The notes below the pieces were generated by a model. The model ran no database searches. It saw only the letters and a list, made by a program, of their open reading frames with translations, and was not told where the DNA came from. The position numbers were made by a program, and so were the translations under genes. From Paludibacter jiangxiensis (GTDB lineage: Bacteria > Bacteroidota > Bacteroidia > Bacteroidales > Paludibacteraceae): DNA of 64,000 nt. Where the stretch lies: contig NZ_BDCR01000001.1 of assembly GCF_001618385.1 (NCBI RefSeq), positions 992,001 to 1,056,000 of the forward strand, in the 5' to 3' direction. Shown in pieces: positions 54,945-61,679 of this stretch (positions are counted from its first letter, which is position 1; each line of letters begins with the position of its first letter).

Positions 54945-55586
54945 ATGCTAAGCAAAGAATTGCAATCTATTTTAGCTGAAACTAAAGGCGAAGGAGAGAT
55001 CTCATCCTTTTTAGCTCACAATCCCAATTTGATAAGATGGGCTGTTTGTAGAACAGGAGGTCATAGTACCTATGTTTTAAAAGAATTTCCGTTTGGATCA
55101 AAATATAAGGCTGATTTTGTTGTCCCGATGTCATATTCAGGTGCATGGGAAGTTAATATCATTGAACTTGAACCGCCTGATGATATAGTAATTACAAAAG
55201 AAGGACTTCCTTCGAATCGTTTGAACAAGGCAATTTCCCAAATAAATGATTGGAAAGAATATATTGCGAGAAACCCTTTGGAGTTTCGCATGGATTTATC
55301 TAATTGGTGTATAAAAAAAGATTTACTGGGATTTTTTAATGACAAGAAAACGCCTACTAATAATACTGGTGATTTACTTAATTCTCCAGAGACGGCAATT
55401 TTTTATAACTACTACATTTTTATAGGGAATAGAGAAAATGTTGATAATGAAAAGCGTAGGAGGGTTAATCAATTGCGTAATGAGATAGAAATTTTCACTT
55501 ATGGTAGATTTTTGGATATTGCAAAAAATTTTGATAAGGCAGAAATGAATCCAAATGAAACTATTTTTTTTACGCGACTCAGATGA
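54945..55586 (+). CDS. Shedu/PD-(D/E)XK nuclease-like protein inside the PUL
   Basis: 213 residues, cytoplasmic, A+T-rich. SSFLAHNPNLIRWA near the start, then GSKYKADFVV (Asp57) and NIIELEPPDD (Glu74, Glu76), then LNKAISQINDWKEYI, form the D...ExE...Q pattern of the Shedu (SduA/DUF4263) branch of restriction-endonuclease-like folds. SduA proteins are anti-phage nucleases. This one is short and has little beyond the nuclease domain, so it may be a minimal or partial version. It lies 47 bp after GH78 and 62 bp before the second aldolase, all on the same strand, with no metabolic logic for its place. Fold call fairly likely; defence role is inference. Confidence 0.65.
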   Translation: MLSKELQSILAETKGEGEISSFLAHNPNLIRWAVCRTGGHSTYVLKEFPFGSKYKADFVVPMSYSGAWEVNIIELEPPDDIVITKEGLPSNRLNKAISQINDWKEYIARNPLEFRMDLSNWCIKKDLLGFFNDKKTPTNNTGDLLNSPETAIFYNYYIFIGNRENVDNEKRRRVNQLRNEIEIFTYGRFLDIAKNFDKAEMNPNETIFFTRLR

Positions 55587-55616
55587 ATAGAAACTTTTAA
55601 AAACCTCATATACACG

Positions 55617-55635
55617 ATAGGAATTCTATTCCTAT
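55617..55635 (+). promoter_or_regulatory. 19-bp palindrome 13 bp before the second aldolase start
   Basis: ATAGGAAT-TCT-ATTCCTAT has perfect 8-bp arms. Its place just before the ATG at 55649 fits an operator for a cassette-specific repressor or an mRNA hairpin controlling translation. Confidence 0.5.
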
Positions 55636-55648
55636 AAAATAATTAGCA

Positions 55649-56554
55649 ATGCAAAAAAGATTTTCAGGTGTAGTGGTGCCGATGATTACACCGCTCAAAA
55701 AAGACTTTACGGTAGATGTGGACGCGGTTGCCGTTATTATGAAACGTTTTGCCCAATATGGCATTCATCCTCTGGTTTTGGGAACAACCGGCGAATCAAG
55801 TTCAGTAGATGAAAAAGAGAGCCTTCGTTTTGTAGAGGCCGCTGTCAAGGCAAAGAGTCCCGGACAGTGTGTGTATGCCGGTTTGGTAGGCAATCAGGTA
55901 GCCGAACTGATCAAACGAGGCAATCAGTTTATCGAACTGGGTGCCGATGTGGTCGTGGCTACATTGCCTTCGTATTACATCCTTACGCCGGATCAGATGG
56001 TGACATTTTATACGCAGTTGGCCGACAATGTGAAAGGGCCGGTGATGATGTACAACATCAAAGCTACCACGCAGATGTCTATTCCTTTGGACGTGGTTGC
56101 CAAACTGAGCAATCACCCCAATATCTGGGGCTTGAAGGATTCGGAACGTGATGCCGATCGCATGAAAGCATGCATCGAGGCCTATATGGAGAGAGCAGAT
56201 TTCGCTTATTTCTGTGGCTGGGGAGCACAAAGCTTCGGCAGTTTGCAATTGGGTGCCGACGGCGTGGTACCGAGTACCGGAAACATCGTGCCTGAACTGT
56301 ACGGTAAACTGATGGATGCTGCGAAAGTTGGCGATTGGAAAACGACTCAACATTATCAGGAGCTGACCGATAAGGTAGGTGCAGTTTACCAGAAAGATCG
56401 TACGTTGGGCGAATCGCTGGCTTCGTTGAAGGTGTTGATGAACCATGAGGGCATTTGCGGTACTACGATGATGCCTCCGTTGACAGAGCTGACTGCCGAA
56501 CGTAATCAGCAGATTATCGACAGTTTCGAAGCATTGAAAAAAGAATTGAAATAA
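55649..56554 (+). CDS. DHDPS/NAL-family pyruvate-type class I aldolase (second; proposed Dha aldolase)
   Basis: 301 residues, TIM barrel, cytoplasmic. LGTTGESSSVD binds the pyruvate end; Tyr135 lies in MMYNIKATTQ and the Schiff-base Lys163 in WGLKDSERD, 28 residues later. The usual YNxP proline is replaced (YNIK), and the segment after Lys163 (SERDADR) is richer in charge than in the first aldolase (SSANG). This would suit a different, more acidic acceptor half. It heads a tight cassette with a symporter (9 bp gap), an Fe-type alcohol dehydrogenase, PdxA2 and a DUF1537 kinase. I propose it splits Dha into pyruvate and a four-carbon aldehyde acid. Alternatives: a 2-keto-3-deoxy-aldonate aldolase or Kdo aldolase. 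Fold firm, substrate inferred. Confidence 0.82.
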   Translation: MQKRFSGVVVPMITPLKKDFTVDVDAVAVIMKRFAQYGIHPLVLGTTGESSSVDEKESLRFVEAAVKAKSPGQCVYAGLVGNQVAELIKRGNQFIELGADVVVATLPSYYILTPDQMVTFYTQLADNVKGPVMMYNIKATTQMSIPLDVVAKLSNHPNIWGLKDSERDADRMKACIEAYMERADFAYFCGWGAQSFGSLQLGADGVVPSTGNIVPELYGKLMDAAKVGDWKTTQHYQELTDKVGAVYQKDRTLGESLASLKVLMNHEGICGTTMMPPLTELTAERNQQIIDSFEALKKELK

Positions 56555-56563
56555 CACGGATAA

Positions 56564-58105
56564 ATGAACCAGGAACCTATTCATTGGATTGATGGACTGA
56601 TTGTTGCTGCCTCGGTGGTATTTACAATCGGTACCGGATTTTATTTTGCGCGACGTCAGAAGAGTTCGGATCGTTATTTTTCGGGAAGTAAAAATATTCC
56701 TTCCTGGGCGATTGGTATCTCCATCTTTGCCACGTTGTTGAGCAGTGTTACATTTTTGGCCTATCCGGCAGCGGCCTATAAGTCGAACTGGATATTACTG
56801 GTGCAGGGTCTGATGGTGCCGGTGGTACTGGTCGGCCTGATCGGATTTATCGTGCCGCTGTTCAGAAAAGCAATTAAATTAAGTACGTACGAATATTTTG
56901 AACGTCGTTTCGGCGTGTTTGCCCGTATGTACAGTTCCGTAGCGTTTTTGCTGACCCACTTTTCGAAGATGGGAACGGTACTTTACCTGGTCAGTATTGC
57001 GCTGAGCAGTTTCACCCATTTCCCGGTGCTGACCGTGATGCTGGTGCTTTCCATCGCAATTATCACCCTGACGGTTTTGGGCGGAATGGAAGCCGTAATC
57101 TGGATGGACGTGATTCAGGGAGGTCTGTTGATTGGTGGCGGATTGCTCTGTCTGGGAATCCTCTTGTTCCGTCCCGAAGGCGGACCAACAGTGGCTTTGA
57201 GTCAGGCTTTCCAAGTGGGAAAGATTGATGTCGGACCGTTCAATTTCAGCTTTTCCGAGCTCACTTTTTGGGTAATGGTAGTTAACGGAGCCTTTTATGC
57301 GCTGCAAAAATATGGTACCGATCAAACCATCGTGCAACGTTATCTGGCTGCAAAATCCGACAAAGACGCGAAACATGCGGCGTTGATCGGGGTGATTATG
57401 AGTGTGGCTGTCTGGACATTGTTTATGTTGATCGGTTCGTTGCTGTATGTCTATTATCACAACGGAACGGCAACATTGCCCGAAGGCATTTCGGCCGATA
57501 AGGTTTTCCCTCTTTTTATCAGTACACAGTTGCCGGTAGGCGCTGTTGGCTTGGTACTGGCTGCATTGGTTGCTGCTGCACTTGCCAGTTTGCAATCCGA
57601 TCTGAACTGTATCTCGGCTATTGGAATCGCCGACTATTATCTCCGTTTTAAGCCTAATAGCACGGATAAACAGCAGTTGCGGATGGGGCGGATTTTGGTG
57701 TTGGTTGCCGGTATCCTGATGATGACGGTTGCTTACCTTTACGTTACCTGGGAAGGCGAAGGCGTCCTCGGGGTTGTCTTTGGATTGTATGCCATCTTCT
57801 CGGCCGGTATCGTGGGAATCTTTCTGTTGGGATTGCTCTCCCGTCGTGCTAACTGGCAGGGTTTGTACATCGGAATTGCGGTATGTATTCTGTTTACCGC
57901 TTATGCTGTGCTGACAACAACTAAAATCGACGATACGCCGATTCTCGATCTGGGAAAATTCAATTTCCCGCATCACAAATATATGTTGGGTGTTTATAGC
58001 CACATCATCGTGTTGGTGGTGGGTTACATTGCCAGCCTGTTCTTCAAATCGGAACCGGCAGACGAACACCTGACCATTTATGGGTATATTAAAAGCAAAA
58101 AATAA
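56564..58105 (+). CDS. Sodium:solute symporter (SSS family)
   Basis: 513 residues with about 13 membrane helices, normal for the family. The start IDGLIVAASVVFTIGTGFYF, then ARRQKSSDRYFSGSKNIPSW (typical after helix 1), TLLSSVTFLAYPAAAYKSNW, and the conserved GGMEAVIWMDVIQGGLLIGG, ALQKYGTDQTIVQRYLAAK and ALVAAALASLQSDLNCISAI motifs are all present. It moves an organic solute (sugar or sugar acid) inward with sodium across the inner membrane. It lies 9 bp after the second aldolase and in front of the alcohol dehydrogenase, so its cargo is probably the acid that this aldolase uses. Relatives in Bacteroidota uptake loci often carry sialic acid or uronates. Confidence 0.93.
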   Translation: MNQEPIHWIDGLIVAASVVFTIGTGFYFARRQKSSDRYFSGSKNIPSWAIGISIFATLLSSVTFLAYPAAAYKSNWILLVQGLMVPVVLVGLIGFIVPLFRKAIKLSTYEYFERRFGVFARMYSSVAFLLTHFSKMGTVLYLVSIALSSFTHFPVLTVMLVLSIAIITLTVLGGMEAVIWMDVIQGGLLIGGGLLCLGILLFRPEGGPTVALSQAFQVGKIDVGPFNFSFSELTFWVMVVNGAFYALQKYGTDQTIVQRYLAAKSDKDAKHAALIGVIMSVAVWTLFMLIGSLLYVYYHNGTATLPEGISADKVFPLFISTQLPVGAVGLVLAALVAAALASLQSDLNCISAIGIADYYLRFKPNSTDKQQLRMGRILVLVAGILMMTVAYLYVTWEGEGVLGVVFGLYAIFSAGIVGIFLLGLLSRRANWQGLYIGIAVCILFTAYAVLTTTKIDDTPILDLGKFNFPHHKYMLGVYSHIIVLVVGYIASLFFKSEPADEHLTIYGYIKSKK

Positions 58106-58114
58106 CAGTTACAG

Positions 58115-58189
58115 GTTTAATGTTCAATGTTTCAAGTTGAAAGTTGTTGAAAACATTGAACATTAAACATTAAACATTGAACATTGAAA
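58115..58189 (+). repeat. 18-bp inverted repeat plus heptanucleotide array before the alcohol dehydrogenase gene
   Basis: GTTTAATGTTCAATGTTT (58115-58132) is the exact reverse complement of 58151-58168, with an 18-nt loop. The right arm continues as five tandem ACATTRA heptamers (about 58153-58187) up to the ATG at 58189. The transcript would form a strong hairpin just before the start codon. Confidence 0.85.
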
Positions 58190-59337
58190 TGAATTCTGTA
58201 GTTTTACAACAACCGGGAACCATTGTTTTCGGCGAAGATAGCATACAACAACTGGCCGAATGCCGGTTTATCACATCATCCGAGCAAATATTAATGTTGG
58301 TTGCCACTCCTCTTTTAGAGGCGCTGGCACCTTCTGTTGAGGCTATTAAAGCTTCCGGCAAAAAGGTGGAATTGGTGGAATATAACTTTCCCGGAGAACC
58401 TACCTTTGCACAATTCGATACATTACTGGCAATTTCGGAAAAGTTCAACCCCGATTGCATTATCGGCGTAGGAGGCGGTAGCGTTCTCGATTGCTCAAAA
58501 TTGTTGGCGGCACTTACCGGCAATACTCAAAAACTGGCGGAAGTAGTAGGTATTGGTATTCTTAATGGCCGTAACCGTAAACTGATCTGCGTGCCGACTA
58601 CATCGGGAACCGGCAGCGAAATGTCGCCCAATGCCATTTTGCTCAACGAAGCAACTTTGGCAAAAAGCGGTATCATTAGTCCGTATCTGGTTCCGGATGC
58701 CTGCTTTATCGATCCGGCGTTGACGGTGTCTCTTCCGGCAAAACTGACTGCCGAAACGGGTATGGATGCTCTTTCGCATTGCATCGAGGCATTTACCAAT
58801 AAATTTGCCCATCCGGCAGTCGATACGTATGCATTGAAAGGAATTGAGCTGATAGCGGCAAACCTTCAACGTGCCTGCGAAAACGGCAAGGACATGGAAG
58901 CCCGTGCCGCTTTGGCGCTGGGATCGATGTACGGAGGCTTGTGTCTGGGGCCGGTCAATACTTCGGCTATCCATGCTTTGTCGTATGGTTTGGGAGGTAA
59001 ATTCCATGTACCGCATGGCCTGGCCAATGCCATACTGATGCCCGAAGTCTTGCGATTCAACAGGATTGCGTCTCCGGCTCGTCATGCGCAGCTTGCACTG
59101 GCGTTGGGCGTAGAAAAACAATCGACTGATGAGGCTACAGCGTTGGCAGGTATCGAAAAGATTGCCGCTATATCAAAAGCATGCGGCATTCCGCAACATC
59201 TGACAGAGATTGGTATCGGTAAAGAAGACTTGTCGGAACTGGCTGATATTGCCATGAACGTCACCCGATTGCTGAAGAACAATCCGCGTGAAGTGACCAA
59301 AGCGGATGCAATAGAAATTTATACGAAACTATTATAA
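58189..59337 (+). CDS. Iron-containing (group III) alcohol dehydrogenase (proposed aldehyde-acid reductase)
   Basis: 382 residues from ATG 58189; an in-frame TTG at 58177 lies inside the heptamer array and is less likely. The nucleotide site is GVGGGSVLDCSK (about residue 93) with CVPTTSGTGSEMSP. All four metal ligands are present: Asp193 and His197 (GMDALSHCIEAF), His262 (AIHALSYGLGG) and His276 (FHVPHGLANA), with spacing as in lactaldehyde reductase FucO. The family interconverts alcohols and aldehydes with NAD(P)H. In this cassette it would reduce the four-carbon aldehyde acid released by the aldolase to D-threonate. That role is inferred; other sugar-derived aldehydes are possible. Confidence 0.9.
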   Translation: MNSVVLQQPGTIVFGEDSIQQLAECRFITSSEQILMLVATPLLEALAPSVEAIKASGKKVELVEYNFPGEPTFAQFDTLLAISEKFNPDCIIGVGGGSVLDCSKLLAALTGNTQKLAEVVGIGILNGRNRKLICVPTTSGTGSEMSPNAILLNEATLAKSGIISPYLVPDACFIDPALTVSLPAKLTAETGMDALSHCIEAFTNKFAHPAVDTYALKGIELIAANLQRACENGKDMEARAALALGSMYGGLCLGPVNTSAIHALSYGLGGKFHVPHGLANAILMPEVLRFNRIASPARHAQLALALGVEKQSTDEATALAGIEKIAAISKACGIPQHLTEIGIGKEDLSELADIAMNVTRLLKNNPREVTKADAIEIYTKLL

Positions 59338-59340
59338 CGT

Positions 59341-59420
59341 GTAATCGTTGAATCGAATAATCGTTAAATCGCGAAACAGCAGATTGACGATTAAACGATC
59401 AACAATTGAACAATTAAACA
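59341..59420 (+). repeat. Inverted short-word repeats between the alcohol dehydrogenase and pdxA2 genes
   Basis: The left half (59341-59371) repeats words of the type AATCGTTRAATCG. The right half (59382-59419) carries the same words on the other strand (CGATTAAACGAT, CAATTGAACAATTAAAC). The arms ATCGTTAAATCG and CGATTAAACGAT pair with one mismatch. Same design as the spacer at 58115 but different words. Confidence 0.7.
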
Positions 59421-59428
59421 AAGGTTTT

Positions 59429-60457
59429 ATGACCCCGATTATAGGAATTAGCATGGGCGATCCCGCCGGGATTGGTCCTGAAATATGTATCAAAGCGCTA
59501 TCGGATGCGACTGTTTACGAACGTTGCCGTCCGGTGGTGATTGGTGATGCGGCTGTGATGGCGCAGGCTGCCACGCTGTTGAATGCTCCGCTCAAGGTAA
59601 ATGCAATCGAAAAGATTGCCGATGCAACCTTTGCTTTCGGCACGGTGGACGTGTACGATCTGAAGAACGTTACTCTTTCGGAACTCAAGCCGGGTGAAGT
59701 GTCGGCTATGGCGGGGAATGCCGCTTTTGAGGCCGTGCATAAGGTGATTGAGCTGGCTTTGGCCAACGAAGTGGATGCTACGGTTACGGCTCCTATCAAC
59801 AAAGAGTCGATTCACAAGGCAGGGCACCATTTTTCGGGACATACCGAAATTTATGCTCATTATACCAATACAGCAAAATATGCCATGTTGCTGGCCGATG
59901 ATAACCTGCGCGTGATTCATGCCACTACGCACGTTTCGCTTCGTCAGGCGTGTGATTTGTGCAAGAAAGAACGTGTGCTGGAGGTTATCTCATTGTTGAA
60001 CGATGCGTGTGTGCAGTTTGGTTATGAAAAGCCGCGTATCGCTGTGGCGGGCCTCAATCCGCATGCCGGCGAAAACGGGCTGTTTGGAGACGAAGAAATC
60101 AACGAAATAATACCCGCCATCAAAGAGGCGAATGCCAAAGGCTACAATGTGGAAGGCCCGATTCCTCCCGACACTATTTTTGTGAAAGCCGTTCAGGGAA
60201 AATATGACGGTTGCGTGGTGATGTACCACGACCAGGGGCATATTCCTTTCAAACTGGAAGGTTTTCAGTGGGACAACGAAAAGCAAACCATGAAAAGCGT
60301 GAAGGGTGTGAATATTACCCTTGGTTTGCCGATCATCCGTACCTCGGTCGATCATGGTACGGCGTTTGAAATTGCAGGCAAGGGCATTGCTTCGCCTGAC
60401 GCCATGCTGGTAGCTTTGGATTATGCAATCTTGATGGCTAAAAACAGAACAAAATGA
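59429..60457 (+). CDS. pdxA2: PdxA2-type 4-phospho-D-threonate/D-erythronate dehydrogenase
   Basis: 342 residues from ATG 59429; an upstream in-frame TTG falls inside the spacer repeats. PdxA-fold motifs: GISMGDPAGIGPEICIKAL at the start, VTAPINKESIHKAG, GHHFSGHTEIYAHYTNT (His138), VIHATTHVSLRQ (His168), GLNPHAGENGLFGDEE and VMYHDQGHIPFK (His267), which supply the metal site. PdxA itself acts in vitamin B6 synthesis, but the pairing with a DUF1537 kinase marks PdxA2, which oxidises 4-phospho-D-threonate or -erythronate and loses CO2 to give dihydroxyacetone phosphate. Its last codons overlap the kinase gene by 4 bp (ATGA), so the two are translated together. Confidence 0.88.
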   Translation: MTPIIGISMGDPAGIGPEICIKALSDATVYERCRPVVIGDAAVMAQAATLLNAPLKVNAIEKIADATFAFGTVDVYDLKNVTLSELKPGEVSAMAGNAAFEAVHKVIELALANEVDATVTAPINKESIHKAGHHFSGHTEIYAHYTNTAKYAMLLADDNLRVIHATTHVSLRQACDLCKKERVLEVISLLNDACVQFGYEKPRIAVAGLNPHAGENGLFGDEEINEIIPAIKEANAKGYNVEGPIPPDTIFVKAVQGKYDGCVVMYHDQGHIPFKLEGFQWDNEKQTMKSVKGVNITLGLPIIRTSVDHGTAFEIAGKGIASPDAMLVALDYAILMAKNRTK

Positions 60458-61632
60458 TAACGGTAATTGCAGACGACTTGACGGGTGCCGCCGAAATAGC
60501 CGGTGTATGCCTTCGCTACGGACTCAAAGTGGCTTTCGGGCTCGACTCTGTTCCCGAAGAGCCGGCCGATGTGGTAGTAATTGCTACCGATAGCCGGTCG
60601 GGCACAATCGATGGAGCCTATCGTATTCACCGCCTGATGGCAACAAAAGCGTCGACATCAGACGATACGCTTATTTTCAAGAAGGTGGATTCCGTGCTGC
60701 GAGGGTATATCGTGCAGGAAATCAAAGCTGTGATGTCGGTAACGGGTAAATCGAAAGTTTTACTTCAGCCGGCAAACCCTGCGGCAGGTCGTTGCATCCG
60801 TGATGGAAAATATTTTGTGGGAGATACATTGCTGGAAGAGACCGGTTTTTCTGCCGATCCTGATTTTCCGGCAGGAACCTCAGAGGTGGCTGAGCTCTTG
60901 AATGAAAGAGCCCTGGTGGGAGATAAGGCCAACCAGTTTCCAATCATTACCGGCGATGTTCGGGAGTTTCAGGAAAAGGCAATCTATCTTCCTGATTGCA
61001 GTTCTGAAAACGAACTCGGATTGCCTCTTGCAAATTGGGAGCCGGATACATTGCTGGCCGGAAGTGCCGCATTTTTTGAGCAGGTGTTGCTCAGGATTAC
61101 TGGAGCAAAGAAGGCAGTGGCAAACAAATCGATAGATATTTCGTCCTCTTTTCTTATCGTTTGCGGAACAGCGCACCCTCAGGGACAGCGATTTCTCGAA
61201 CGTCTTAAGACCGAAGCCGGTTGTCCGATTCGTTATTTTCCGTCACAATTCTTGCAGGAAAAAATCTCGGAAGGCGAATTTTCACGTTGGGCAAAATCTT
61301 TGATTCCCGACTGGAAATGGAGCAATAAAATGGCGATTTCCGTTTCTCAGTCTAAGGTCTCGTTTCCGGGAAGCTCTTCTTTGTTGCGTTTGCGCATGGA
61401 TGAGGTGGTTGCCGAACTGGTGAAGAATTGTCCGGTGCAGGAGTTGTTGATCGAAGGAGGAGCAACTGCTTACAGTGTACTGAATTACCTGAAGTGGAAA
61501 ACGCTGATTCCCGAACAGGAACTCGAACCCGGCGTTGTGCGTATGCGGGTAGGACGGAAGCCTTCACTGTATCTCACCATCAAACCGGGAAGCTATTCCT
61601 GGCCGTCGGGAATTGCGGGAATCAAAAACTAA
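60454..61632 (+). CDS. Four-carbon acid sugar kinase (DUF1537 family)
   Basis: 392 residues, a little shorter than the usual ~420. The N-terminal sugar-binding domain has VIADDLTGAAEIAGVC, IATDSRSG and FKKVDSVLRGYIVQE. The C-terminal nucleotide-binding domain has LIVCGTAHPQGQRFLE and LLIEGGATAYSVLNYL. DUF1537 enzymes phosphorylate D-threonate, D-erythronate, L-threonate or related acids at O4. The 4-bp overlap with pdxA2 argues for D-threonate or D-erythronate, since L-threonate clusters normally use other partners. The product would pass straight to PdxA2. Within an RG-II PUL the threonate would come from Dha (inference). The next gene starts 47 bp on, behind a TTGAA-rich spacer. Confidence 0.87.
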   Translation: MITVIADDLTGAAEIAGVCLRYGLKVAFGLDSVPEEPADVVVIATDSRSGTIDGAYRIHRLMATKASTSDDTLIFKKVDSVLRGYIVQEIKAVMSVTGKSKVLLQPANPAAGRCIRDGKYFVGDTLLEETGFSADPDFPAGTSEVAELLNERALVGDKANQFPIITGDVREFQEKAIYLPDCSSENELGLPLANWEPDTLLAGSAAFFEQVLLRITGAKKAVANKSIDISSSFLIVCGTAHPQGQRFLERLKTEAGCPIRYFPSQFLQEKISEGEFSRWAKSLIPDWKWSNKMAISVSQSKVSFPGSSSLLRLRMDEVVAELVKNCPVQELLIEGGATAYSVLNYLKWKTLIPEQELEPGVVRMRVGRKPSLYLTIKPGSYSWPSGIAGIKN

Positions 61633-61679
61633 GTATGGCAAAACGGAATCTTGAACTTTGAAATTTTGAATTTGAATTA

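Noticed and set aside
55649-56554. dapA (lysine and cell-wall biosynthesis)
   Set aside because: Family motifs fit, but its operon partners are a symporter, alcohol dehydrogenase, PdxA2 and acid-sugar kinase, and a second homologue is in the same PUL. A catabolic aldolase is more likely.
58153-58187. CRISPR or minisatellite array
   Set aside because: Units are 7 nt, without spacers, and there are no cas genes. Read as a structured spacer.
58177-58188. TTG start for the alcohol dehydrogenase
   Set aside because: It lies within the heptamer array; the ATG at 58189 gives the expected family N-terminus.
59429-60457. pdxA of vitamin B6 synthesis
   Set aside because: The 4-bp overlap with a DUF1537 kinase gene is the mark of PdxA2 in acid-sugar catabolism.
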